A stretch of DNA of 64,000 nt from JAZKFT01 sp963845495 (GTDB lineage Bacteria > Bacteroidota > Bacteroidia > Chitinophagales > Chitinophagaceae). This document shows, in pieces, positions 51,937-61,500 of the stretch. A model generated the notes under the pieces. That model saw only the letters and a list, made by a program, of their open reading frames with translations. It made no database searches and was not told the origin of the DNA. The position numbers and the translations under genes were made by a program. How positions within the stretch are numbered: position 1 is the first letter of the stretch; the number at the start of each line of letters is the position of its first letter. The stretch lies in assembly GCA_963845495.1 (NCBI GenBank), contig CAWJTH010000216.1, positions 1 through 64,000 of the forward strand. The letters run 5' to 3'.

Positions 51937-53177
51937 ACAAATTCGTATATGCGGTGATAGTCTTTTATTTCCGAGAAAACCAACCTGTTTTTGCCTTGCA
52001 CATGTTTAAAAGCTTCTGGGAAATCGTTTCTTTTTACTTTGTAATTACGTGTTCCAAATTTTAGTTCGGTGTTAGCGTCAAAAGTGTTTTCGTATTCTTC
52101 CATTGATAGTGTGTAGCGATCGTCTAAATGTTTCGACAAACTAAATTGTTTCATTTTTGCTTGCGATTGGGCTGTAACTACACCGCTATAAAACTCTGAG
52201 CAGCAACCAGATCCGTAGGAAAATACACCAATTCGTTTAGGTCGGGTAAAGTCGCCATTATCAATTGTGCTAGCTAATGCAAGTTGCGTGGTGGCGCCCA
52301 TAATATTGCCTACCCGCTGGCAATAATTTAAAGATGGAACAACTCTTTTTTGAAAGTCTGCTTCAATCTCAGGCGGTTTTGAACCCTTAAACTTTCGCAT
52401 ATTGGTACGATGTGCCCCTTTTACCATGCCGCCAAATGGCGTGTGAAAAGCAAGATAATCGAAGCTGGATTGATAATCAACGCCATCTACCCTTTTTTGA
52501 TATTCTTTGAAAGAATTTTCGCAGCAATCCAAATAAGACAGCAACGACAAATCTGCATCGCCAGCTTCTTGATCGGGAACGGGGCGGCAAGTATCCATCA
52601 CTTCGTAGCCATAGTAACCGTTGGCACCATTGTCAATTTGAAAAACAATCGGGTTATCGCTGATGAGCATGGCCACAGCGCCGGAGCCAGTACTTGGTTC
52701 TGCAAAAGACATTTCAAGCGAACCTGTGGCGAGGCTCATGCGCATGATATCGGTGGCAATCACTAGTACTTTTTTACCGGGCGAGGTTTGAGACAAAATA
52801 AAATTGACCGCCATTTGAAAACCTGCTGCGCCGGAATAACAAGCATTTTTCAGTTCAAATAACCTACAATTCCTGCCTAATCCCAAATAATGATGGATGT
52901 AAGTGCTCATCGATTTGCCAAAATCAATGCCTGATTCTGTGCAGGTAATAACCATGTCGATGCTGTTTTTTTCCTCTTCGGATAAACTATTGATAATCGG
53001 CATAGCCGCGTTTACCCCATTTGAAATCGGGTCTTCAAACGGCATGGGCACTGTTTTTTCTTTCATCAATAATTTCTCGAAACGGTCATTGTCCAAGTTT
53101 CTGGCTCGTGCCAGTTCTGATACGTTGAGTGCTGCGGATCCGCAATAAATATTCATTGCTTCTATTCCTGCTTTCAT
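51933..53177 (-). CDS. HMG-CoA synthase-like enzyme of the beta-branching cassette (PksG-like)
   Basis: The product is 414 residues, normal for the family. It starts MKAGIEAMNIYCGSAALNV, and has the catalytic Glu in VITCTESGID near residue 79, active Cys in FELKNACYSGAAGF near 111, and the His block LAFHTPFGGMVKGAHR near 245. The family condenses an acetyl group carried by a donor ACP with the beta-keto group on the growing chain. The surrounding donor ACPs, KS decarboxylase, ECH1 and ECH2 complete the pathway, so a role in mevalonate synthesis is unlikely. Confidence 0.93.
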   Translation of the reverse strand: MKAGIEAMNIYCGSAALNVSELARARNLDNDRFEKLLMKEKTVPMPFEDPISNGVNAAMPIINSLSEEEKNSIDMVITCTESGIDFGKSMSTYIHHYLGLGRNCRLFELKNACYSGAAGFQMAVNFILSQTSPGKKVLVIATDIMRMSLATGSLEMSFAEPSTGSGAVAMLISDNPIVFQIDNGANGYYGYEVMDTCRPVPDQEAGDADLSLLSYLDCCENSFKEYQKRVDGVDYQSSFDYLAFHTPFGGMVKGAHRTNMRKFKGSKPPEIEADFQKRVVPSLNYCQRVGNIMGATTQLALASTIDNGDFTRPKRIGVFSYGSGCCSEFYSGVVTAQSQAKMKQFSLSKHLDDRYTLSMEEYENTFDANTELKFGTRNYKVKRNDFPEAFKHVQGKNRLVFSEIKDYHRIYEFV

Positions 53178-53312
53178 TTTTTATTTTTTAAGGATGATTT
53201 TTTATAGTGATTTGATATTAGATTATTTATAGTGATTGCTATTAAATTATTAGTCGTAGGGGTTCGCCCCACGCTGGTGGATGTCGCCCTTCGGGGCTTG
53301 TCTTTTCGGGGC

Positions 53313-53532
53313 TGTCATCCTGAGCTTGTCGAAGGGCTGCCCCCGATCTTCTTCGCCAATTTGCGAGTTAGATTGCTATGAGCCCTTCGACAAGCTCAGG
53401 ATGACAACCCTTCGACAAGCTCAGGATGACAACCCTTCGACAGGCTCAGGATGACAGCCCTTCGACAGGCTCAGGATGACAACCCTTCGACAAGCTCAGG
53501 ATGACAACCCTTCGACAGGCTCAGGATGACAA
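53313..53532. repeat. Six 25-bp tandem repeats plus one inverted copy inside the cassette
   Basis: Units CCCTTCGACA[AG]GCTCAGGATGACA[AG] run from 53383 to 53532 without gaps. An inverted copy lies at 53313-53336. Any unit could pair with the inverted copy in the transcript. The array lies between the KS stop (53546) and the HMGS start (53177); the remaining 135 bases of the gap show nothing else. Confidence 0.92.
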
Positions 53533-53545
53533 TTCCCTCGAAATA

Positions 53546-54802
53546 TCATCTTTCTATTACAATCGAAGTATTCACCCCCCCAAAACCAAAGCTGTTGTTA
53601 ATGGCGTATTCCACTTTTGTTTCGATGGAATTGTTTGTTACCCAATCAATTGCATCGGTTATGGGATGCACCAAGTTTTTGCTTGGATGAAGAAAATTTC
53701 CTTCCATTTGGACAAGCGTTGCAATAGCTTCCACCAATCCAGCGGCTGTTAATCCGTGGCCGATGAGTGATTTTGTACTATTGGCTTTTACACCTTCTAA
53801 GCCGGCTGCCATTATTGCGTCCACTTCGGTTTTGTCCCCAATTCGCGAAGCAGTGCCATGCGTGTTTACGTAATTTATTTGCTTCGGTGTTAGTTCAGCC
53901 ATTTTTAAAGCCGCTAACATTGCCTTTGCTTCACCTTCGGTTGATGGGTTTGGGTTTCTGTTGGCATCTAATCCAACACCAAAACCTGTTATTTTCCCGT
54001 AGGCTTGTTTGCTCCTTTTTGTTGCATGCGCTTCATTTTCAAGAATGATGCAACCGGCGGATTGGCCGTAAACAAATCCTACACTATCCGCATCAAAGGG
54101 CCGACAAATTGCTGCCGCTTCCATACCATCTGCCAAGGCCATTGCCCCCAAAGCGGTAAAACCTTGGTATTCAAAAACCGACAAATCCATCAACGGCGCA
54201 ACCACTAAAACAACGTCATAATCATCACTTTTTAACAATCGATGGCCTTGGATAATCGCCATATTTCCACTTGCCGAAGCTGCGCCAATGCAATGGCCTT
54301 CGCCTTTTATGCCCAGCAATTCAGACAATACGCCAACAATATCGGTATCAAAAAAATTAAGTCCGTATTTGGGATTGATGAACCCTAATTTGTTGCGATA
54401 TTCTTCTTGAACCGAATGAAATGCGGCTTGTTGCGTATTTGTTCCGGCCGACACAATGGCTATTTTCGACAAATCAATATCGGCTTTATCCAAACCCGCA
54501 TCTGCCCAGGCTTCCAATGCGCAATAAACGCCGCAAGCTGTACTTGCAGAAATATTCCGCAACCTTTTGGCATTTGCGACAATGGTTTCATCCAGTTTTA
54601 TAGAGCTTACTGCATCTTTAAAATTGAAGCCATTCAATTTTGCCACCGGAAATTTAAATAACGATCCGCCTTGCTCAAATTCGGTTATTGAAAAATTCGT
54701 TCGTCCGTTTTTTAGTCCGTTTATAAAATTGTTCAATCCGATTCCAATTGGCGAAACAACGCCCATGCCAGTTATTGAAGTATTTTTTGTGAAAATCTTC
54801 AT
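53546..54802 (-). CDS. Decarboxylating ketosynthase of the beta-branching cassette (Cys-to-Ser KS, PksF-like)
   Basis: The product is 418 residues with a KAS-type thiolase fold. Where condensing enzymes have Cys it has Ser, in GAASASGNMA near residue 176. The two His of the active site remain: VNTHGTASRIGD near 314 and STKSLIGHGLTAAG near 346. This Cys-to-Ser exchange is the known signature of KS decarboxylases that turn malonyl-ACP into acetyl-ACP for HMGS. It overlaps the second ACP gene by four bases and is followed by the repeat array before HMGS. Confidence 0.92.
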   Translation of the reverse strand: MKIFTKNTSITGMGVVSPIGIGLNNFINGLKNGRTNFSITEFEQGGSLFKFPVAKLNGFNFKDAVSSIKLDETIVANAKRLRNISASTACGVYCALEAWADAGLDKADIDLSKIAIVSAGTNTQQAAFHSVQEEYRNKLGFINPKYGLNFFDTDIVGVLSELLGIKGEGHCIGAASASGNMAIIQGHRLLKSDDYDVVLVVAPLMDLSVFEYQGFTALGAMALADGMEAAAICRPFDADSVGFVYGQSAGCIILENEAHATKRSKQAYGKITGFGVGLDANRNPNPSTEGEAKAMLAALKMAELTPKQINYVNTHGTASRIGDKTEVDAIMAAGLEGVKANSTKSLIGHGLTAAGLVEAIATLVQMEGNFLHPSKNLVHPITDAIDWVTNNSIETKVEYAINNSFGFGGVNTSIVIER

Positions 54803-55074
54803 GCGGCAATGCTCAGTTTTTGGGCAAATACTTCTGATAATTTTTGCGCAAACATGTCTGCCAATTCGCCCAAATTGCGGGCCGCATAAAAATTACAGCG
54901 TGGCACGTTTAGGTGAAGGTCTTCCAGCGTTTGTTCAATCAGTTCGGCCCTGCCAACTGAATCTAAACCTAACGGGGACAAAAATGCAGTACGTTCCAAT
55001 TTGCCATTGTGCAGTTCAGGAACAATTTGGTTGATGTTGAAAGAAATCAATTCAAAAATTTCGTCGGAGTTCAT
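54799..55074 (-). CDS. Free-standing acyl carrier protein 2 of the beta-branching cassette
   Basis: The 91-residue ACP has its phosphopantetheine Ser in SPLGLDSVGRAELI (about residue 39). The sequence DSVGRAEL is characteristic of donor ACPs in HMGS cassettes (AcpK type) rather than of module ACPs. It overlaps the KS decarboxylase gene by four bases, consistent with these two acting directly together: the KS decarboxylates malonate on this ACP. Confidence 0.88.
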   Translation of the reverse strand: MNSDEIFELISFNINQIVPELHNGKLERTAFLSPLGLDSVGRAELIEQTLEDLHLNVPRCNFYAARNLGELADMFAQKLSEVFAQKLSIAA

Positions 55075-55153
55075 GTTTTTTGTTTTTTATGTTGATGAGA
55101 AAATAAGTTTTTGTTTTATTGCGTTTGATAATGGCTTATTAAATAGTGATTGA

Positions 55154-55408
55154 CTATTGACTATTGACGATTAACGATTTCGAAATAATCATATCGGCCA
55201 ACTCATTGATTGTTTGCGCCCGTACAAAATGGATGCGTGAAACTTCTAGGTTCAACCGTTCAAGGGTTAGCGTTATCAGCTCGCCCCTGTCTACTGAATT
55301 AGCTCCCATTTCTACAAAGCTTTCATCGAGTGAAATGTCTGTTTCTGATAATTCAGGAATAATTTCAAATAAGTTTTCTTTGATTAAACCGACTACTTGT
55401 TTTTTCAT
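55154..55408 (-). CDS. Free-standing acyl carrier protein 1 of the beta-branching cassette
   Basis: The 84-residue ACP has its Ser in VEMGANSVDRGELI (about residue 38). The NSVDRGEL surroundings also fit donor ACPs (AcpK, TaB or TaE type). It differs considerably from the second ACP 79 bases downstream, so it is not a recent duplicate. Two donor ACPs with one HMGS suggest different jobs or some redundancy. It is the first gene of the cassette after a 412-base gap filled by a palindrome. Confidence 0.88.
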   Translation of the reverse strand: MKKQVVGLIKENLFEIIPELSETDISLDESFVEMGANSVDRGELITLTLERLNLEVSRIHFVRAQTINELADMIISKSLIVNSQ

Positions 55409-55580
55409 ATTGATTGGATTTTTATGGTTATGATTTTAATGGCTAAACTTATCTTTTCACCTACTTGCTGTGCAATCAGAACGTTTTCGTCAAAATGCTA
55501 ATCGCTACGTTTTCTATCTTCTTCTTTTTTTCTTAGCAAAAAAAAGAAGCAAAAAAAGCCAAGGCTACGAAAGAAAAGGC

Positions 55581-55705
55581 TAAAAATTCTTATTGTTGGC
55601 CGAAAGAAAAAGAACTCGTCTTAGCATACGTTTAGGCGTAAATCCCGAAGGGCTCATCCGCCTGAGGCGGATTCTTCCAATACAGGCCAACAATAAGAAT
55701 TTTTA
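55581..55705. repeat. Perfect 21-bp inverted repeat between AT-ER and ACP genes
   Basis: Arms 55581-55601 (AAAATTCTTATTGTTGGCC core) and 55685-55705 pair perfectly. With a single-base bulge the pairing extends outward through a CGAAAGAAAAG/CTTTTCTTTCG segment to about 55568 and 55720. Inside lies the palindrome ATCCGCCTGAGGCGGAT. It looks like a non-autonomous element or a cruciform repeat. The rest of the 412-base gap is A-rich and has nothing else. Confidence 0.8.
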
Positions 55706-55820
55706 TGCACTTTTCTTTCGAAGGCCGATTGACAAAAAGATTGCTAGTCAACGGAATCATAATTTAAACTCTTGCAATAAATTTCCTCTTTTTACTTTTA
55801 AATTTTTACTTTTTAATTAT

Positions 55821-58115
55821 TTATTCATTAATGCTTATCAGCGTTTCCTTCAACAATTGCGCTGCGGACTCCATCATCATTACGCCAATTTTATCTACGT
55901 GACGGTTGCGCCAACTTTCCAGCGCTGTACCTTTTACCCATTGGTTAAACGAGCCCATTGCCGGGCCGGTATGCACCTGAAAATTTACTTTTTCTTCCAT
56001 CCTGCCATCAAAAGCCAATTTACTGCTGTGGCCAAAATACCAGCGGAAAACCAATGCCATCTTATGTTTTGGGTTTTGTGTTGCTTTGCTAATTTCTGCG
56101 TGGTCATTTTTATTCAACAAGCGATTCTTGGTTTCTTCCCAAACTGTTGCAATCGGTTTTTTGAAATAATTTTTTTCTAATTGTTCAATTGTTTTGGCAG
56201 GTATTTCTTCTATTGAATTATATTGGTTGTACAGCGCATACAATTTGTTTGCCCTAGCGGGAAATAAAACACCTTTTTTCATTACCTGAACTTTGGAACC
56301 TATTTCAAACATATCGCCAGCCGGCGCATAATCGGTGTCTTGCACATTTATTTCTTGCAACAGATCTTTCACCGCATCGCTAGTTCCAGCTTCTACCGTA
56401 CATTGGTTGATGGAACCGGTTACTACAAAATCGGCTCCCATAACGTAAGCGCAGGCAATAGCTTGCGGCGTACCGATGCCGCCCGCCAAACCAACTCTTA
56501 TTCGTTTGTTATAGGCATACTCTTTTTCAATTATTGTTCTTAATTGTTGGATGGAAGGCAGCAAAGCCAAGGCAACGCCACCATCGGTATGGCCACCAGA
56601 ATCAGCTTCCACACAAATATCATAACTCATGGGGATGTTTTTTGCCCACAAAGCTTGCTCGGCAGTTATCAATCCTTCGCCCAATAATTTTTCGACTATT
56701 TTTTGCGAGGCAGGCCGCATAAAATTTTCGGCCACTTCCGGCCTTGATACTTTCGCAACAATCCGATGATTGCAAACAATTTGATTGTTGTTGTCTTTTC
56801 TTAATCCGCTTAACCTAAAATAAACCAGCGGCAACGAAACCTGCATGTAAGCAGCAGCTTCAATGTTTTGTACGCCGTATTTTAGGTACAGTTCAACGGT
56901 TTTCATTTCTAGCACCGTGTCCGTGAGGCTGTTCAATAAATTCATCCCATATATTTCACCAGCTTTTAATTGCTGCTGGATGTATTGGATATTTTTTTCT
57001 ATTTCCGGCACCGACATTCCGCCTGTTCCAAGAAAGCCAAGCATACCAGCCTTTGCCATACAAACCACTAATTCTTTTGAGGCTATGCCCCGGTACATGG
57101 CACCGCTCATGTAAGCGTATTTAATGCCATAATCGTCCTTAAATGCTTTGCTTCCAAGCCTGGTAGATAAATGGCCGTTTGGTTTTTTGGTAGACAAATC
57201 TGTAATGGCTGATATTTGGGAAACTGGTTTATAAGCTGGTGCGTGTTCATTTATTTCGGTTGGGTTACAAGTCGAATCAACGCTTTCTTTTATTTCATTT
57301 ACCATTTTGGTAAGGATAACGCCGCCAATTTCTTCGTACATCGAAACGCCCTTGCTGATTAATGTTTTAACCGTATCCGTCCATTGTACAGAGCTTGCAA
57401 TTTGTTGGCTTAACAATTCGGCCACTTGGCCATCCTCATAACATGTTGCGGTAACATTGGCTATCACCGGAATTTTTAATGGCGAAAAAGTAAATCCTTG
57501 TAAGAATTTGGCAAACTCTGCGGCGGCAGCAGCCATGTACCTTGAATGAAAAGGAGCACTTACAAACAACGGGATAATCTTGATGCCTTTCGAATCAAAA
57601 TCGATCACCACTTTGTCTATTGCGGCTTCTTTTGCCGCTATTACAAATTGCGTCGGTGTGTTATAATTAGCAATATCAATGTCATTATAACCTCCATCGG
57701 CTAATAACTTTTTTAATTCCGCAGCAGTTAATCCCAACACGGCAGCCATTCCGCCGCCAGAGGCTGCAGCCATTAATTCTCCCCGTTTTTGTACCAATTT
57801 TAACCCGGTTTCAAAATCAAAAGCACCGGCTGCCAACAATGCATTGTATTCGCCCAAGCTATGGCCAATTAGGTAATCTGGTTGTGAGTTTGTTTGCTGT
57901 TGATAATAAGCCAATGCATTTACAACATACAAAGCAGGTTGTGTGAAAGCTGTTTTCCCCAACAGCCTTTTTGGATCGGCCACGCAAAGTTCTTCAATGT
58001 CATAACCAAGTATATTGGAAGCTAGCGCCGCCTCTTGGCGATATATTTTAAACAGCTCTTTTCCCATTCCTCTGTATTGTGAACCTTGCCCGGGAAACAT
58101 GATGGCCTTTTTCAT
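55821..58115 (-). CDS. Trans-acting acyltransferase fused to PfaD-type enoyl reductase (PksE-like)
   Basis: The product is 764 residues. Residues 1-285 are a malonyl acyltransferase: FPGQGSQYRGMG, active Ser in GHSLGEYNAL near residue 85, His in SAPFHSRYM near 193. After a linker (about 290-320) comes an FMN-dependent, PfaD-like enoyl reductase of the nitronate monooxygenase fold: GMLGFLGTGGMS, EADSGGHTDGG near residue 505, and RVGLAGGIGTPQAI near 545. It loads malonyl units on the AT-less modules and reduces enoyl intermediates in trans. This is a diagnostic gene for trans-AT loci. It lies after the PKS terminator and probably has its own promoter. Confidence 0.94.
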   Translation of the reverse strand: MKKAIMFPGQGSQYRGMGKELFKIYRQEAALASNILGYDIEELCVADPKRLLGKTAFTQPALYVVNALAYYQQQTNSQPDYLIGHSLGEYNALLAAGAFDFETGLKLVQKRGELMAAASGGGMAAVLGLTAAELKKLLADGGYNDIDIANYNTPTQFVIAAKEAAIDKVVIDFDSKGIKIIPLFVSAPFHSRYMAAAAAEFAKFLQGFTFSPLKIPVIANVTATCYEDGQVAELLSQQIASSVQWTDTVKTLISKGVSMYEEIGGVILTKMVNEIKESVDSTCNPTEINEHAPAYKPVSQISAITDLSTKKPNGHLSTRLGSKAFKDDYGIKYAYMSGAMYRGIASKELVVCMAKAGMLGFLGTGGMSVPEIEKNIQYIQQQLKAGEIYGMNLLNSLTDTVLEMKTVELYLKYGVQNIEAAAYMQVSLPLVYFRLSGLRKDNNNQIVCNHRIVAKVSRPEVAENFMRPASQKIVEKLLGEGLITAEQALWAKNIPMSYDICVEADSGGHTDGGVALALLPSIQQLRTIIEKEYAYNKRIRVGLAGGIGTPQAIACAYVMGADFVVTGSINQCTVEAGTSDAVKDLLQEINVQDTDYAPAGDMFEIGSKVQVMKKGVLFPARANKLYALYNQYNSIEEIPAKTIEQLEKNYFKKPIATVWEETKNRLLNKNDHAEISKATQNPKHKMALVFRWYFGHSSKLAFDGRMEEKVNFQVHTGPAMGSFNQWVKGTALESWRNRHVDKIGVMMMESAAQLLKETLISINE

Positions 58116-58330
58116 AAATATTGGCTGATTGAGACATAAAAGTATATCACACTTTTCCTTTTTTTGCTCACATGTAATAGACGGATGAGTTGGAGTAACA
58201 AGCGGCGATAATTATAAAAAAAGGCAAATCGAGGCTATATTTGTTAGTTGGATTAATACAAGTTTGTAGTGATTTATTTTTCAAATAAGTTGTAATTAAG
58301 ATTGTTCGGATACAATTTCGCTAAAAAGAT

Positions 58331-58445
58331 ATGTCACGCAGAGAACGCAGGGGCCGCAGAGGAAAAACGGAAAAATACTGATTTTTTTAGTCTTCTATCT
58401 TTTTACATCCTTATAACTCACTCATTTTCCCTCTGTGAAACTGTC
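58331..58445. repeat. Degenerate CGCAGAGAACGCAG-type inverted repeat
   Basis: The block CACGCAGAGAACGCAG at about 58334 and TTCCCTCTGTGAAACTGTC at 58428-58446 are partly complementary. It looks like a decayed relative of the hairpins at 7151-7212 and 49040-49171. It lies in the 463-base gap between AT-ER and PKS, which also holds the PKS terminator. Confidence 0.45.
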
Positions 58446-58524
58446 TTATTTTTCTTAACCGTCAACATGGATTAATCAAACTTAATATATTGACTATCAA
58501 TGGCATTCGAAATGAAATTTGTAT

Positions 58525-58550
58525 AAAAAACCACAGGTTTCACCCTGTGG
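58525..58550 (-). terminator. Rho-independent terminator of the PKS gene
   Basis: Read on the minus strand, CCACAGG-GTGAAA-CCTGTGG (58550-58531) is followed by six Ts (58530-58525). It begins 29 bases after the stop codon at 58579, so PKS transcription probably ends here. Confidence 0.88.
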
Positions 58551-58578
58551 CTATAATATTACTAGTATTAAAACTTCG

Positions 58579-61500
58579 TCAAGCAAGCATATCGCTACTT
58601 TTAACAACCTTATTTTCTTCTAAAAATTTTACCAATTGACGGTTAAAGAATTGAGAATGGAACAAGGGAATGTAGTGCTGGGCAGATTCTATTTCAAGAT
58701 ATTGAGAACCACTTATTTTTTGGTGGATATATTCTGAATATGCCGGCGGGGTCAGCTTGTCGTTGCTACCCGAAATAATGGACACAGGAATATCAATATT
58801 ATTGAGCTTATCCCGATAATCATGACCCATTACTTGAAGGGCATAAAACATGGCTATTTGATTGTTGAAGGATCCCTTTATTGTATTTTCATCAATATTG
58901 GCAAATTGAGTGGGCGCTAATCTGAATAAATTACCAACAAAATCTTTTCTCAGGTTTTCAAACATCAGTGTGCTATTGGAAATAGTACTTGCTATTTCCA
59001 GCTTTGTCGTGGTGTTCACCAAGGTTAACGATTGAAAATATCTGCCATGGTTTTCAGCCAATATTTGCGCTATAAATCCACCCATCGACCAGCCCACTAA
59101 ATGAACCGTTTCTTTTATTTTCAACACCTCTAATATGTAAATCACCTGATTGGCAATTTCATTTAACGTAGCCAGCGATGGATTAAATTCGCTTAACCCA
59201 TACCCAGGATAATTGGGTACAATAATCTGGTATTTCTTTTTCAATTCTTCCACTTGCGCCATCCAAGCTATGGCCGTACAATCAACCGGGGGCAGCAATA
59301 CGATGGTTTCTTTTGCTTCGCCACCCGTAAAAACTTCAAGGTTTATTCCTTTATAATCAATAAACTTTCTTCTCAAGCTGGGAATCAACACTTCATAATT
59401 GGTTTCAAACAATTTTTTATACGATAAATTAGGCTGTAATTCTGCAACAATGTTGGGATTATTCACTTCCGCATTTCCCAATTTTACCGCTGCTTTGCTA
59501 TTGAGTCTCGCTTCAATTACAGTTGCTAAATCAGCAATACTCCTACCATTCATCAAATCGGTTATTTCTATTTCCACGGCAAAATGTTCTTCGGCCTGCT
59601 GCAGCAATTTCATCGTCGAAATAGAATCAATTCCATATTCTTGCAAATCCGCATCCTCGTTAAATTCTTTGGCCGGCACTTTCAATCCCTTTGAAAACAA
59701 ATCAATTAACTGGCTGGTTATGTTAGATTTATTTATTGGGTCATTACTTTTAAACCCGTTGATGGGCTTTGCTTCCGACAAATTATTAACAAGATTGGGC
59801 AACTTAACAGCCGGCATTACTACGCTAGTTTCTTTCACTAATAATTTTTCTTTTGGCGATTCCAGCCAGTACCTGTCTTTGGCAAAAGGGTAAGTTGGCA
59901 AACTAATCCTTTGTGGTTTATTGGATTTGTACAACAGGTTCCAATCAATGTCAGAACCTTTCACCCATAAACTTCCCAAGGCTTTATGTTCTTTGTTTTT
60001 AATGGAAATTTCGATGTAAGCTTTCCCGGCTTCGCCGTTGAGGAACAGACCAAGATTACTTTTTTTACAATTCCCAGTCTGAATGTCGCTAGTCTCACCT
60101 TTTAAATAATCAGTTAGTTGGGCTAGCAATTCGGTAGTATTGTTAACAACCACGGCTAGTCTTTCATCCATTGCTTCCCTTCCTGTTTGCAATGTGTAGG
60201 CAATGTCGTAAATATTGGTGGCTGGATTTTTGTTCAAATAAGTTTTAAGATTGATTACGTGATCATTCAATCGTTCTATATTTTTTGCTGATAAAACGAT
60301 CAATGCTGGGGCAGCATCTTCATAAATTTCATTGTGCAGCGGCAAGTATTCTTCAATCACCATGTGTGCATTTGTGCCGCTAAACCCAAAACTACTGATT
60401 GCTGCCCTTAGCGGTTCACCATTATTGCTCTTCCAAATTTGCGACTTTTCCTGTATTTTAAACGGGCTGTTGTTAATATCAATCAAGCTGTTTGGCTTTT
60501 TGTAATTAAGCGTGGCGGGTAATTGTTTGTGTTTTAACGATAATAAAATTTTTATAATTCCCGCCATGCCAGCTGCCAATAAAGTATGGCCGACATTAGT
60601 TTTTACGCTTCCAAGCCCGCAAAACTGTTTTTTTTGTGTAAACGATTTGAAGGCCGCAGACAGTGCTTCAAATTCTATTGGGTCGCCTAATCCAGTGCCG
60701 GTTCCATGCGCTTCTACATAACTAATGGTTTCTGGATGGATGTTGAATTTTTTATACAGGTCTTGTTCCAGTTCCTGTTGAGACAATGCACTTGGCGCAA
60801 AAATGCCGTTTGTTGCACCGTCTTGGTTGGTCATGCTGCCTTTTATAACACCATAAATATGATCGCCATCCCGTTCTGCATCTTCCAGCCTTTTCATTAT
60901 TACCACTCCAACACCTTCGCCCGGCACAAACCCATTGGCCCTATTATCAAAAGTATAACAGGTGCCATCTGGCGATAACATGCCTGCTTTGCTGGCAAGC
61001 GTGTAAAAATTTGCCGTGTTCATAATGGTTACAGCTCCGCTAATCACAATATCAGCATCGCCACGCTGAAGGCTGCTACATCCTAAATCCATAGCAACCA
61101 ACGAGCTTGAACAAGCCGAATCGATAGATATGGCCGGCCCTTTTAGGTCAAGAAAATAAGATATTCTGGAAGCTAAAATGGCGTTTGAATTGCCCCACAT
61201 GGCCGATGCGGGAATCCCTTGGATAGAAGTTAGATAATCGCCCGGGCCAACACCAACGTACACGCCGCATTTCCCTGCTTTCAATTTTCTGGGGTTGATG
61301 GCGGCATCTTCGATGGCTTTCCAGCAATGCATCAAAAACAAACGTTGTTGCGGATCCATAGATTCTGCTTCGCCACCCGATATTTTAAAAAACAAAGGAT
61401 CAAACTTATCGATGTCTTTAATAAAACTTCCCCATTTGGAATAGGTTTTATCGGGTGCCGATTTATCTGCACTAAATTTTTCATCAATATTCCATCTTTC

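Noticed and set aside
51933..53177. Mevalonate-pathway HMG-CoA synthase
   Set aside because: The context (donor ACPs, Ser-KS, ECH1, ECH2, AT-ER) fits polyketide beta-branching.
53383..53532. CRISPR-like regular array
   Set aside because: Units are contiguous 25-mers without unique spacers, and no cas gene is near.
55593..56180. 195-residue plus-strand ORF
   Set aside because: It is a shadow of the end of the AT-ER gene plus the palindrome; no recognisable protein features.
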